Assembly (NCBI GenBank): GCA_019420275.1
Contig: JAHZHN010000006.1
Location: forward strand, 1-64,000
Direction of reading: 5' to 3'
DNA: 64,000 nucleotides
Source of the DNA: Clostridiales bacterium
GTDB lineage: Bacteria; Bacillota; Clostridia; Lachnospirales; Lachnospiraceae
This document shows, piece by piece, positions 55,290 to 64,000 of this stretch (within the stretch, counting starts at the first letter, position 1; each line of letters starts with the position of its first letter). The position numbers and the translations under genes are program-made. Under the pieces are notes generated by a model that saw only the letters and a list, made by a program, of their open reading frames with translations, had not been told where the DNA came from and made no database searches.

Positions 55290-56303
55290 TTATTCTTCCC
55301 ATTCCAGATTATTATGTTCTTTCCTGCGTTCACGCAGCAGAAGGCTTGTCACTTCATCTTTCGGATCAACCCCTTCAAACAGTACTTTGTTGACTGCTTC
55401 TACAATTGGAACAGACACTCCGTATTTTCTGGCCAGCCCAAGCGCTGCTTTTGCAGAATAAACACCTTCCACAACCATCTTGACTTCCTTCATTGCCTCA
55501 TCTGCTGTCATACCCTGTCCAATGAGATATCCTGCCTTGCGATTCCGGCTGTGAACGCTGGTACAGGTAACAATCAGGTCACCGATGCCGGTTAGCCCGG
55601 AAAATGTTTCCGGTTTTCCGCCCAAAGCAATTCCAAGCCGGGTAAGCTCTGCAATTCCCCGTGTCATCAGAGCAGCCTTTGTATTGTCACCATATCCAAG
55701 TCCATCTGTCGTTCCTGCTGCAAGAGCAATTACATTTTTTAAGGCTCCTCCCAGCTCAATTCCTATGATATCCGGATTTGTATAAACACGGAATACCTGA
55801 TTCATAAAAATATCCTGAAGCATTTCCGCAATTTTTTGCTTTTTAGATCCTACAACAACCGTCGTAGGAATTCCGCGTCCTACCTCTTCTGCATGACTTG
55901 GACCTGATAAAACACATACTTCTGCATTTGGAATTTCTTCCTCTATAATTGCAGATAACGTCATGTAAGTTCCGTCTTCAATTCCTTTTGCTACATTTAC
56001 AATAACCTGTCCATCTGAAATGTAAGGAGCCATCTGTTTTGCGACGGAACGCACCACTGGAGAAGGAACGGCCATTACGACAACATCTTTTCCTGTCAGG
56101 CTTTCTTTCATATCTGACAAAACATTGACATTGTCCGGCAGCTTAACTCCCGGCAATTTTTCCTGCTGTTCTCTTTTTTTACTAAGCATCTCAACCTCAT
56201 GAGGATCATGTGACCATATTGTCACCTCGTGCCCATTGTTTGCCAACAACACAGCCAAGGCAGTTCCCCAGCTTCCCGCTCCTATTACGCTAACTTGTTT
56301 CAT
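55290..56303 (-). CDS. gpsA: Glycerol-3-phosphate dehydrogenase (NAD(P)+)
   Basis: Makes sn-glycerol 3-phosphate for phospholipids from DHAP. 337 residues; NAD motif GAGSWGTALA (8-17), SGPSHAEEV, catalytic lysine in GGALKNVIALAAG and GNNTKAA-type segment (GDNTKAALMTRG). Follows plsY by 13 bp, so substrate supply and use are co-transcribed. Confidence 0.97.
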   Translation of the reverse strand: MKQVSVIGAGSWGTALAVLLANNGHEVTIWSHDPHEVEMLSKKREQQEKLPGVKLPDNVNVLSDMKESLTGKDVVVMAVPSPVVRSVAKQMAPYISDGQVIVNVAKGIEDGTYMTLSAIIEEEIPNAEVCVLSGPSHAEEVGRGIPTTVVVGSKKQKIAEMLQDIFMNQVFRVYTNPDIIGIELGGALKNVIALAAGTTDGLGYGDNTKAALMTRGIAELTRLGIALGGKPETFSGLTGIGDLIVTCTSVHSRNRKAGYLIGQGMTADEAMKEVKMVVEGVYSAKAALGLARKYGVSVPIVEAVNKVLFEGVDPKDEVTSLLLRERRKEHNNLEWEE

Positions 56304-56316
56304 GAATCGAATCCTC

Positions 56317-56940
56317 CTAACGTTTTACTTTTTGTCCCAGTTTATTCTCTGTGCCATGGATCAGACGATCAATATTCGCCCTATGGCGCCAGATTGCCAT
56401 TGCCGTAAAAATCACACCAACTCCAACCAGAGGAAGATTTCCAGGCTCTGCAAAATATAACATAAATGGAATGATCAAAACCATACATATGGAACCAAGT
56501 GATACATATTTGGTTACTGCTGTCACGATCAAAAATATAACCGCACAGATCAGACCCAGCTGCCAGTGAAACGCGAAAATCACGCCTCCTGTCGTAGCAA
56601 TTCCTTTTCCTCCTTTGAATCCAAGAAAAAACGGAAAATTGTGTCCCAGCACAACTGCGAATCCGGTCAGCAGCCAAAGAACAGATTCACTTTCTACACC
56701 AAAATAAGGAATGATTATGTAACGAGCGATATTGACTGCGATCAGTCCTTTGGCAGCATCCCCAAGGAATGTGATCACTGCCGCTGTCTTCCCGAGCGTC
56801 CTCAGTGTATTGGTCGTTCCGGAATTTCCACTTCCATAATCACGGATATCAATCTTATTTGCCCGGCCTACAAAATATCCTGTCTGAATGCATCCGAACA
56901 AATACCCAACAATAAGACAGACTACAACGCACATTACCAT
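56317..56940 (-). CDS. plsY: Glycerol-3-phosphate acyltransferase PlsY
   Basis: Membrane acyltransferase of 207 residues using acyl-phosphate. Motifs GSGNSGTTNTLRTLG (S-G-N), GHNFPFFLGFKGGKGIATTGG and a late hydrophobic helix are the PlsY signature. The ATG directly follows the der stop codon. Confidence 0.95.
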   Translation of the reverse strand: MVMCVVVCLIVGYLFGCIQTGYFVGRANKIDIRDYGSGNSGTTNTLRTLGKTAAVITFLGDAAKGLIAVNIARYIIIPYFGVESESVLWLLTGFAVVLGHNFPFFLGFKGGKGIATTGGVIFAFHWQLGLICAVIFLIVTAVTKYVSLGSICMVLIIPFMLYFAEPGNLPLVGVGVIFTAMAIWRHRANIDRLIHGTENKLGQKVKR

Positions 56941-58263
56941 TTATCTTTCCTTCCTTTCCCTTGTATAAATGCGGATTGGTGTTCCACGGAAACCAAACGT
57001 ATTTCGAATCTGATTTTCCAAATATCTCGTATATGAAAAATGTGTCAGCTTCTTATCATTTACGAAAACCACAAACGTAGGCGGCTTTACAGAAACCTGC
57101 GTCATGTAATAAAGTTTAAGGCGCTTTCCTTTGTCAGAAGGCGGCTGCTTCATCGCCACTGCCTCTGCAAGGATCTCATTGAGTACTCCTGTCTGCACTC
57201 TCAGCGCATGATTTTCAATGACTACGTCCAGCAGATCAAAGATTTTTTGAAATCTCTGGCCTGTCTTAGCAGAAACAAATACCAGTTCCGCATAAGACAT
57301 AAAGGATAGGACTTCTCTTATTTTATTCGTATATTTATAAATTGTCTTGTCATTTTTCTCTACCAAATCCCATTTATTTACGGCAATGATCATGCCTTTC
57401 CCCCGCTCGTGGGCAATTCCGGCAATCTTTGCATCCTGTTCGGTGACTCCTTCTTCAGCGTCAATAACAAGGATCGCTACATCACATCTCTCCACGGCGG
57501 CAACGGTACGGATTACACTATAGCGCTCCAAATCTTCCTTAATTCTGCTTTTTCTGCGCAGCCCTGCCGTATCAATAAAGACATACTCTTTATCCCCCCG
57601 GCGAATCACCGTATCAATGGCATCTCTCGTTGTACCAGCAACATCTGATACAATCAGCCTGTCTTCTCCGAGCATTTTATTAATCATAGAAGATTTCCCT
57701 GCATTTGGTTTTCCGATGATTGCCACTCTTGGTCTCTCATCCTCTTCTTCCTTTAATGTCTCAGGATTGCAGTTGGCGATCACTTCATCCAGCAGATCTC
57801 CAAATCCAAGCTTGGAATTAGCTGATACCGGGAAAGGAGTTCCTAGTCCAAGATTATAAAACTCATAGGTATCCATAATAAACTTTTCATAGTTATCTAC
57901 TTTGTTGACTGCCAGGACGACGGGCTTATGAGAACGGCGCAGCATATCCGCTACCTGATAATCCGCATCCACAAGTCCCTGACGTACATCTGTCAGGAAA
58001 ATGATCACATCCGCAGTCTCTATCGCAATCTCTGCCTGATCTCTCATATGAGACAGCATCATATCACCTGTATCCGGCTCAATTCCGCCGGTATCAATCA
58101 TCGTAAACTGATAATCCAGCCAAGAAATGTCCGCATAAATGCGGTCTCTTGTCACACCAGGAGTATCTTTTACGATCGATATCTTCTCTCCTGCCAGCGC
58201 ATTAAATAATGTAGACTTTCCTACATTCGGCCGGCCCACAATCGCTACTATTGGCTTACTCAT
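56941..58263 (-). CDS. der: Ribosome biogenesis GTPase Der (EngA)
   Basis: Tandem-GTPase protein of 440 residues needed for 50S assembly. Two G domains: GRPNVGKST (about 10-18) with DTGGIE, and GKPNAGKSS (about 184-192) with DTAGLRRK; C-terminal KH-like domain. Order der-plsY-gpsA is classic for Firmicutes (spoIVA usually follows but lies at 41-43 kb here). Confidence 0.97.
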   Translation of the reverse strand: MSKPIVAIVGRPNVGKSTLFNALAGEKISIVKDTPGVTRDRIYADISWLDYQFTMIDTGGIEPDTGDMMLSHMRDQAEIAIETADVIIFLTDVRQGLVDADYQVADMLRRSHKPVVLAVNKVDNYEKFIMDTYEFYNLGLGTPFPVSANSKLGFGDLLDEVIANCNPETLKEEEDERPRVAIIGKPNAGKSSMINKMLGEDRLIVSDVAGTTRDAIDTVIRRGDKEYVFIDTAGLRRKSRIKEDLERYSVIRTVAAVERCDVAILVIDAEEGVTEQDAKIAGIAHERGKGMIIAVNKWDLVEKNDKTIYKYTNKIREVLSFMSYAELVFVSAKTGQRFQKIFDLLDVVIENHALRVQTGVLNEILAEAVAMKQPPSDKGKRLKLYYMTQVSVKPPTFVVFVNDKKLTHFSYTRYLENQIRNTFGFRGTPIRIYTRERKER

Positions 58264-58404
58264 AATCTATATTTCCTCTCTGAATCCTTCTTGTGATACT
58301 TATTTTAGTATACCGTATCCGGCAAATCCCGTCCAGTACCATCTGAGGACAAAATGCAGAACATCCCTGCCTCAAAGTCTGCGGGCTTCCCTTCTCGGTA
58401 TTTT

Positions 58405-59223
58405 CTACAAAACAATAAACGCCGCTAAGTTTCCTCTCTGACCATGACTGGCACGATGAGAAAACAGATATTTGGAATTACAGCAGGTACATAAATCAGT
58501 TATATCCAGATTTTCTTTTCGGATTCCTGCTTCCAGCAGGATAATTTCATTAATCTTCCATAAATCCAGCTGATATTTGCCATTTCCTTTATCATCCATA
58601 TATTCTGTCTCTTCGTGTCCTTTTAGAACTTTCCGAAACACATCCGCCACATCCTGACTAACCTCATAGCAGTCCCGGCAGATAGAAGGTCCGATGGCTG
58701 CCACAATATCCTCTGCCTTGCACCCGTACTCTTCTTCCATAACCTTTGTCATCTTGGCCCCAATTTTTCCTGCAGTTCCCCGCCATCCGGAATGGGCCAG
58801 TGCTGCCACCTTTTTGCAGGGATCATAAAAAAACAGCGGTACACAATCTGCGTATCCTGTATACAGTGGTACACCTTTCACATTCGTTACAAGCCCGTCC
58901 ATATTGGTCATCGTTTTTCCACAATCTTTTTCCGTCACTTTACAGATTCTTGTTTCATGAATCTGATTAGAAAATACCAGTTTTTTTGGATCAAATCCAA
59001 TTGCCTCTCCGATTCTGCGAAAATTTTCATCCACTGCTTCTTTTTCATCTCCTCGATGATAACTTAAATTCATAGACGCAAAGATTCCTTTGCTGACGCC
59101 TCCCATCCTTGTAGAAAAACCATGGACAACTCCTGCCTGGTCCAATTTGTGAAATGTCAGATAAGGCACCTTTCCATCATGAAGTACTGTAGAATGATTC
59201 TGATTTGATTTCTTAAAATGCAT
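58405..59223 (-). CDS. pgeF: Peptidoglycan editing factor PgeF
   Basis: 272 residues of the YfiH/laccase-domain family. Metal site: VHGFSTRMGGVS near the start, CVPLFFYDPCKKVAALAHSGWRGTAG and GPSICRDCYEV. These proteins remove wrongly inserted residues from muropeptide precursors. Overlaps yraN by 11 bp. Confidence 0.9.
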   Translation of the reverse strand: MHFKKSNQNHSTVLHDGKVPYLTFHKLDQAGVVHGFSTRMGGVSKGIFASMNLSYHRGDEKEAVDENFRRIGEAIGFDPKKLVFSNQIHETRICKVTEKDCGKTMTNMDGLVTNVKGVPLYTGYADCVPLFFYDPCKKVAALAHSGWRGTAGKIGAKMTKVMEEEYGCKAEDIVAAIGPSICRDCYEVSQDVADVFRKVLKGHEETEYMDDKGNGKYQLDLWKINEIILLEAGIRKENLDITDLCTCCNSKYLFSHRASHGQRGNLAAFIVL

Positions 59224-59557
59224 GTTTTATCACCCGAATTTTCTTTCCCAATATTTCTACTACATCAAAGCGTATTGGCTGTTCAAAGGACCATCTCTTT
59301 TTCTTGAGATATACCTCTGCTGTCCGGCGGATTTTTATTTGTTTTCTGACATTGACAGATTCTCCCGGATATCCATACGCTGTATTTTGACGATATTTCA
59401 CTTCAATAAATACAAGACAGCCATCCTGTCTTGCAATAATATCAATCTCTCCTGTTTTAGCAGTAAAGTTTCTCTCCAGAATCTCATATCCCTGGAGCTG
59501 TAAAAAACGGCAGGCAGCAGTTTCCGCCGCCATGCCTATTTCCCTTTGATTTCTCAT
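59213..59557 (-). CDS. YraN family endonuclease-like protein
   Basis: 114 residues with the UPF0102/YraN core: [22 protein letters not shown] then VFIEVKYRQ, the restriction-endonuclease-like active-site pattern. Function uncertain. Its ATG overlaps the rnhB stop (ATGA). Confidence 0.92.
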   Translation of the reverse strand: MRNQREIGMAAETAACRFLQLQGYEILERNFTAKTGEIDIIARQDGCLVFIEVKYRQNTAYGYPGESVNVRKQIKIRRTAEVYLKKKRWSFEQPIRFDVVEILGKKIRVIKHAF

Positions 59558-60210
59558 ATGTACTTCTTTACAAATGTTCTGCGATGAATGTCGCAGATTC
59601 CCTGAACTTTAATTGCCTCAATATGCGCCTTTGTCCCATAACCTTTGTTCTTGGCAAACTGATATCCCGGATAAACGGCGTCATATTCTTTCATCATACG
59701 GTCTCTGGTTACTTTTGCTACAATGCTTGCTGCAGCAATGGAGGCGCTCTTGGCATCTCCTTTTATGATCGGAACCTGAGGAATTGAAATTTCAGGAATC
59801 GTCACTGCATCATTCAGTAAAAGATCCGGCGCAACTTCCAGTTTTTCGATTGCTGACTGCATTGCTATGTAAGTCGCCTGTAAAATATTGATCTCATCAA
59901 TCACTTTTTCTGAAGCCATACCTATGCCGACTGCCACTGCTTTTTCATAAATCTCATCGTACAATACTTCTCGTTTCTTTTCTGAGATCTTTTTGGAATC
60001 ATTTAAATATAAGATATCACAATCTTTAGGAAGGATGACAGCCGCAGCCACCACAGGTCCTGCAAACGGTCCTCTTCCAACCTCATCAACTCCGCAGATA
60101 TGAGCATATTGTCCATATTCCCGTTCATAAGCAAACATCTCATACATCCGTTCTTTTTCTTGCCGCAGCTTTTCTAATTTTCTTGCTTCCCGCTCTTCTT
60201 TCTTTGTCAT
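59554..60210 (-). CDS. rnhB: Ribonuclease HII
   Basis: Removes ribonucleotides and RNA primers from DNA. 218 residues; the metal-binding [15 protein letters not shown] (about 40-54), NDSKKIS and [14 protein letters not shown] are typical. Its first codons overlap rbgA by four bases. Confidence 0.96.
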   Translation of the reverse strand: MTKKEEREARKLEKLRQEKERMYEMFAYEREYGQYAHICGVDEVGRGPFAGPVVAAAVILPKDCDILYLNDSKKISEKKREVLYDEIYEKAVAVGIGMASEKVIDEINILQATYIAMQSAIEKLEVAPDLLLNDAVTIPEISIPQVPIIKGDAKSASIAAASIVAKVTRDRMMKEYDAVYPGYQFAKNKGYGTKAHIEAIKVQGICDIHRRTFVKKYI

Positions 60211-61058
60211 TTTTCTTCACCCGGAACTTCCAGAGAAATATGCCCTAATTTTCCATTTCTAAATTCTTCTAGCAAAATTTTTGCTGCTTTCTCATAATCC
60301 AGCTCATTGCCCTTCATCCTACAGTTCCGGCTTTCTGCAATGGCATTTAAGATTTCCACTCGATCTTTTGTCTCATCTACCTGATATCTTTTTTCTAAGA
60401 TTCCAGGATAATGATGCTTCAGATATTCAATCAGTTCAATTGCCATCTCATCCTGATTCAGAATTTCATCCCGGATTGACCCAATCAGAGCAAGTCGAAG
60501 TCCCACCGTTTGATCTTCAAATTTGGGCCATAAAATTCCTGGTGTATCCAACAGCTCAATGTTCTTATTCAACTTAATCCACTGCTTACCTTTCGTCACA
60601 CCCGGTTTATTGCCCGTCTTTGTGCAGGCCCTTCCTACAAGACTGTTAATAAATGTTGATTTTCCTACATTTGGAATCCCCGCGATCATCGCACGAATCG
60701 GCCGATTCTTGATGCCTCTTCTGCGGTCTCTTTCCAGTTTTTCCCTGCAGGCTTCTAAGATGATATTCTGAGTTGCTTTCACACCTTTTCCTGCTTTCGA
60801 ATTTGTTTTTGCCACAAAAAATCCTTTGGATTTAAAGTACTTTTCCCATTCTCCCGTGACCTGATCGTCTGCCATATCATATTTATTCAGCAGGATTAGC
60901 CGATATTTTCCAGCCGCCAGCTGGTCGATATCTGGATTTCTGCTGCTCAAAGGGATTCTTGCATCCACCAGTTCGATCATAATATCAATTAATTTCATAT
61001 TCTCCTGCATCATACGCTTTGCTTTTGTCATATGACCAGGGTACCACTGAAAATCCAT
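60207..61058 (-). CDS. rbgA: Ribosome biogenesis GTPase RbgA (YlqF)
   Basis: Circularly permuted GTPase of 283 residues for late 50S maturation. Order of motifs: G4 LNKYDMAD, then G1 [12 protein letters not shown] and G3 [20 protein letters not shown] is the family start. GGAGG precedes the ATG. Confidence 0.96.
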   Translation of the reverse strand: MDFQWYPGHMTKAKRMMQENMKLIDIMIELVDARIPLSSRNPDIDQLAAGKYRLILLNKYDMADDQVTGEWEKYFKSKGFFVAKTNSKAGKGVKATQNIILEACREKLERDRRRGIKNRPIRAMIAGIPNVGKSTFINSLVGRACTKTGNKPGVTKGKQWIKLNKNIELLDTPGILWPKFEDQTVGLRLALIGSIRDEILNQDEMAIELIEYLKHHYPGILEKRYQVDETKDRVEILNAIAESRNCRMKGNELDYEKAAKILLEEFRNGKLGHISLEVPGEEK

Positions 61059-61080
61059 AATTTCCTCCTTTGCTCCTTAT

Positions 61081-61635
61081 CTAGCCCCAAGGCCAGTATT
61101 TGATACTAACTTTTCCAATAATATTGCTCCGCTTTATGTTTCCAATGCCCGCACTTCTGGAATCTTCGCTGTTATTATAGTTATCTCCCAGTACAAAATA
61201 TTCATCGGCACCTAATGTGATCTTTTCTGATGCAACTCCCGGAGACAGTATGCTTTCATCAGAATAATTTTTCGCTGCTTTTCCGTCAATATATACCTTG
61301 CCCTTTTTAATCTGTACAGTCTCACCTGGAAGTCCAATGACTCGCTTTACATAATAGCTGTTGCTGGCGTCATCATCCAGTGTAAATACGATGACATCAT
61401 AGCGGCTTGGCCCCTTAATATGATAAATCAGACGATTTACCAAATGTTTTTCACCGTTTTCAATCGTCGGCATCATGGAATCTCCCTGGATTGTGTAACT
61501 AAAACACACAAATCTTATGATCAGAAATGCTATTAGGATCGCTGATACAATTTTTAAAATATATCCTATGATTCTCTGTCTCCGCTGTCTCTGCCGCTTC
61601 CTCATCTGATAAGTTACTGTATATCCATTCCTCAT
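61081..61635 (-). CDS. lepB: Signal peptidase I
   Basis: Membrane protease of 184 residues that cuts secretory signal peptides. One N-terminal membrane helix (about 24-46), serine S53 in QGDSMMPT, lysine K97 in YYVKRVIGLPGE, and GDNYNNSEDSR. Between rplS and rbgA as in other Firmicutes. Confidence 0.96.
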   Translation of the reverse strand: MRNGYTVTYQMRKRQRQRRQRIIGYILKIVSAILIAFLIIRFVCFSYTIQGDSMMPTIENGEKHLVNRLIYHIKGPSRYDVIVFTLDDDASNSYYVKRVIGLPGETVQIKKGKVYIDGKAAKNYSDESILSPGVASEKITLGADEYFVLGDNYNNSEDSRSAGIGNIKRSNIIGKVSIKYWPWG

Positions 61636-61671
61636 ACGAACTCCTTCCCATTCCCTTTCCGGGAATGATAA

Positions 61672-61700
61672 CAGAAAAGGGATAAGCTTATGCGGCCTAT
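61672..61700 (-). terminator. Possible terminator after rplS
   Basis: AGGGGATA against TATCCCTC with a loop of about 12 bases, followed by TTTTC on the minus strand. Weak; may attenuate lepB transcription. Confidence 0.4.
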
Positions 61701-61726
61701 CCCTCTCTTCTCATCATCTCTGTTGA

Positions 61727-62074
61727 TTATACTCTTTCTTTTACTTTTGCTGCTTTACCAACACGATCACGTAAGTAGTATAATTTTGCACGTCTTACTT
61801 TACCGCGTCTTACGACTTCGATCTTCTCGATAATTGGAGAATGTACCGGCCAAGTCTTTTCAACACCTACACCACTGGAATTCTTTCTTACAGTAAATGT
61901 CTCACGTGCTCCGCCGTTCTGTCTTTTAATTACGATTCCTTCAAATACCTGAATTCTTTCACGGTTTCCTTCTTTTACTTTTGCGTGAACTCTTACAGTA
62001 TCTCCTGTTCTGAATTCAGTTACTTCTCTTAACTGTGCATCTTCAATGCCTTTGATAATTTCCTGTGCGTTCAT
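61727..62074 (-). CDS. rplS: 50S ribosomal protein L19
   Basis: 115 residues. Start [15 protein letters not shown] follows GAAGGAGG with seven bases spacing; a longer reading to 62095 includes this site. [16 protein letters not shown] and [15 protein letters not shown] are conserved L19 blocks. It has its own promoter at 62155-62183, separate from rimM-trmD. Confidence 0.97.
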   Translation of the reverse strand: MNAQEIIKGIEDAQLREVTEFRTGDTVRVHAKVKEGNRERIQVFEGIVIKRQNGGARETFTVRKNSSGVGVEKTWPVHSPIIEKIEVVRRGKVRRAKLYYLRDRVGKAAKVKERV

Positions 62075-62154
62075 TGTTGTTCCTCCTTCAATCATTTTAG
62101 ATGTTCTTAATACCGTTCGTAACAGAGGACCATCCTATTTATAACAACTTGGAT

Positions 62155-62183
62155 ATTCTACCACACTTTTTTAACCCTAGCAA
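62155..62183 (-). promoter_or_regulatory. rplS promoter
   Basis: Minus strand TTGCTA (62178-62183), 17-bp spacer, TAGAAT (62155-62160). The leader to rplS is about 75 bases and may hold a small hairpin, but I could not match it to a known L19 leader. Confidence 0.6.
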
Positions 62184-62210
62184 GCATTTTTTTGAATCCG
62201 GAGAACTTTT

Positions 62211-63050
62211 TTATACAGTTTTCCCAAGAATCAATGTTTCTATCGCTTTGGCAACTCCATCTTCCCGATTCGATACCGTAACATAGTCTGCCATCTTTTT
62301 CATGGCTTCCAGCCCATTTTCCATGGCAACCGAATATCCGGCCTGTTGAAACATTTCTTTGTCATTATCAGCATCACCAAACACTATGATTTCTTCTTTT
62401 GAAATTCCCAGGATTTCAGCCAAATGCACCAGACCGCTTCCTTTGTTGCAGCCTTTTTTTGAAATTTCTATATTTTTTGGCAGAGAACTGGAATACTGGA
62501 TATCTGTAAACTGGCTGAGCCAGCTCCATACATTTGCCCGTTCCTCCATGGTGCGAAAAATCAAAGTCATCTTCTCTATTGTGCGCTGATTTTCCTTGAT
62601 ATAATCTTCAATATTCTCCACAATTTTTCTGGATCCTTTTACAATCTCACGGGTGTTTTCATCCAGTTCAAAGTAATCCAAATGTTCCATCGGAACTCGT
62701 TCTCCATATGACTGGCCTCCCTGGCTGACACTGATCATAAGATCAAACTGTCTCAGCTGGTCAATCAATTCCAGAGCTCTTTTGGGATCAAAGTGATTTG
62801 TATAGATTGCTTTCTCTTCCTCAAGATCATATACTGTACCGCCATTACTAAAAATTCCATACCGGACTCCCTCGATAGATTTTAACTCCGGGGGCAGAGC
62901 ATTCACCGCTCTGCCGGTGGCAGGAACGAAATAGACCCCCTGTCTGATAGCTTGTTTTATGGCTTCTTTGGTCCTTTTTGTAATTTTTCTTTCGTGATTT
63001 AGCAGCGTACCATCCATATCCGCAGCTGCCAGCCGAAACTTACTGCTCAC
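62211..63050 (-). CDS. Cof-type HAD hydrolase
   Basis: Haloacid-dehalogenase phosphatase of 279 residues with Cof/YidA cap. Motif [15 protein letters not shown] (about 9-22), motif [14 protein letters not shown] and [12 protein letters not shown]. The GTG start overlaps the end of trmD by 11 bp. Substrate unknown. Its position between trmD and rplS is unusual. Confidence 0.9.
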   Translation of the reverse strand: MSSKFRLAAADMDGTLLNHERKITKRTKEAIKQAIRQGVYFVPATGRAVNALPPELKSIEGVRYGIFSNGGTVYDLEEEKAIYTNHFDPKRALELIDQLRQFDLMISVSQGGQSYGERVPMEHLDYFELDENTREIVKGSRKIVENIEDYIKENQRTIEKMTLIFRTMEERANVWSWLSQFTDIQYSSSLPKNIEISKKGCNKGSGLVHLAEILGISKEEIIVFGDADNDKEMFQQAGYSVAMENGLEAMKKMADYVTVSNREDGVAKAIETLILGKTV

Positions 63051-63756
63051 CGTTTTTCACCTTATCTTTCTCATAGGCTTCCCACAAGTCCGGGCGCCTT
63101 TCTTTTGTACGTTTTACAGACTGCTCATATCTCCATTTGCGAATATTCTCATGATGCCCGGACAACAATACTTCCGGTACTTCTTTATCTAAAAAGACCG
63201 GGGGTCTTGTGTACTGGGGATATTCCAGCAGACCATTCTCAAAAGATTCTTCCCCTGCAGATTCATCATTATTCAAAACTCCGGGAACCAGCCGGGAAAT
63301 AGCATCAATCATAACCATGGCAGGCAGCTCTCCTCCTGTCAGTACATAATCTCCAATGGAAACATAATCTGTAACAATTTCCTCCAGCACTCTCTCATCA
63401 ATTCCCTCATAATGGCCGCACAAAAACACCAGTTCTTCCTCTTTTGCCAGCTCCTTTGCCATTTCCTGACGAAATACCTTGCCCTGAGGCGTAAGATAAA
63501 TCACTCTTGGGGCTTTCTGCATATTTTTTCTCAAGTCCTGGTAGGCCCGATAAATTGGCTCAGGCTGCATTACAAGTCCCGCTCCTCCCCCATAAGGATA
63601 ATCATCCACTTTTAAATGCTTATTTGTGGAATAATCCCGGATATTGACCGCATTGATTTCCAGATGTCCAGCCTCTATGGCCCTTCCGATTATGCTGGTA
63701 TTTAATCCGTCTCTCACCATATCAGGAAATAATGTCAATATATGAAATCTATTCAT
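63040..63756 (-). CDS. trmD: tRNA (guanine-N1)-methyltransferase TrmD
   Basis: SPOUT methyltransferase of 238 residues forming m1G37. Trefoil-knot signatures [21 protein letters not shown] and [15 protein letters not shown]. Start overlaps the rimM stop (ATGAATAG). Confidence 0.97.
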   Translation of the reverse strand: MNRFHILTLFPDMVRDGLNTSIIGRAIEAGHLEINAVNIRDYSTNKHLKVDDYPYGGGAGLVMQPEPIYRAYQDLRKNMQKAPRVIYLTPQGKVFRQEMAKELAKEEELVFLCGHYEGIDERVLEEIVTDYVSIGDYVLTGGELPAMVMIDAISRLVPGVLNNDESAGEESFENGLLEYPQYTRPPVFLDKEVPEVLLSGHHENIRKWRYEQSVKRTKERRPDLWEAYEKDKVKNGEQ

Positions 63757-64000
63757 CCAACAATCCTTTCATAAGATGAACCAGAATTTCTCCCTGCTCC
63801 AGGTCTACCTTTTTAATGCAGTCCCGAATCACAGGAAGAAGTACTTCTCTTCCATCTTCCATTTTTACTACATAAACATCGTTTGCTCCTGTCTGAAGCA
63901 CATCGATCAGTTCCCCCAGATATCCGCCGTCTTCTTTTAAAACTTTAAGTCCGATCAGATCGGCAATATAGTATTCATCTTTTCCCAGAGGTACCGCCTG
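63749..64000 (-). CDS. rimM: Ribosome maturation factor RimM, C-terminal part
   Basis: The frame is open to the window edge and ends at TAG 63751-63749, giving the last 83 residues: [21 protein letters not shown] and [17 protein letters not shown] match the PRC-barrel half of RimM, which assists 30S head maturation. The N-terminus lies outside. It overlaps trmD by eight bases. Confidence 0.92.
   Translation of the reverse strand, partial: QAVPLGKDEYYIADLIGLKVLKEDGGYLGELIDVLQTGANDVYVVKMEDGREVLLPVIRDCIKKVDLEQGEILVHLMKGLLDE

Overview
The window looks like part of a chromosome from an anaerobic, endospore-forming Firmicute, most likely a Lachnospiraceae-type Clostridium. The pointers are spoIVA and a SleB-type hydrolase, a MurE with the meso-DAP motif DNPR plus dapF, an rnpB with a long P1 helix, a T-box, a preQ1 riboswitch, typical Clostridia gene orders (rpoD-dnaG, gmk-rpoZ, der-plsY-gpsA, rimM-trmD-rplS) and strong purine-rich Shine-Dalgarno sites. 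The genus is inference. Most genes are on the minus strand.

Layout. 1-9.4 kb: KDPG aldolase, an iron alcohol dehydrogenase, a preQ1-riboswitch-controlled preQ0 operon (queD-queE-folE-queC), a fused fructose PTS (fruA), a sodium:alanine symporter and a CcdA-like protein. 9.5-14.8 kb: a very AT-rich accessory island with an agr-type quorum-sensing locus (response regulator, kinase, AgrB, AgrD) facing an ABC exporter operon and a truncated S41 peptidase. 15-18 kb: a T-box-controlled ABC uptake system. 18-22.3 kb: a sleB-like gene and an amino-sugar operon (nanE-rpiR-nagB-nagA). 22.5 kb: rnpB. 23.5-42.9 kb: housekeeping blocks (nucleoside kinase, nif3, trmK, rpoD, dnaG, dgt, a sigma-like protein, uppP, rpoZ, gmk, yicC, recU, pseudouridine synthases, rsmF-like, relQ, fabH, spoIVA). 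43-48.6 kb: a divergent glucitol/sorbose-type PTS locus. 48.7-64 kb: aroE, glpK, murE, dapF, aspartate aminotransferase, gpsA, plsY, der, pgeF, yraN, rnhB, rbgA, lepB, rplS, a HAD phosphatase, trmD and the end of rimM.

The most interesting region is the agr island. Two promoters, one before agrB on the plus strand and one on the minus strand in front of the S41 fragment and ABC genes, share one architecture: two 10-bp direct repeats (AAGGAC-type) exactly 21 bp apart, then 23 or 24 bp, then TATAATTTAAAA. This is the geometry expected for a LytTR regulator, so the local response regulator probably drives both the signal genes and the exporter. Both signal genes are interrupted by a +1 frameshift: AgrB is split after its catalytic His/Cys region, and the AgrD core peptide and conserved tail lie in different frames. 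The S41 gene has lost its 5' half next to its promoter. The system therefore looks partly decayed or phase-switched, unless these are assembly errors. A further frameshift splits the sorbitol EIIBC protein.

I see no rRNA, tRNA, CRISPR array, transposase or phage gene.
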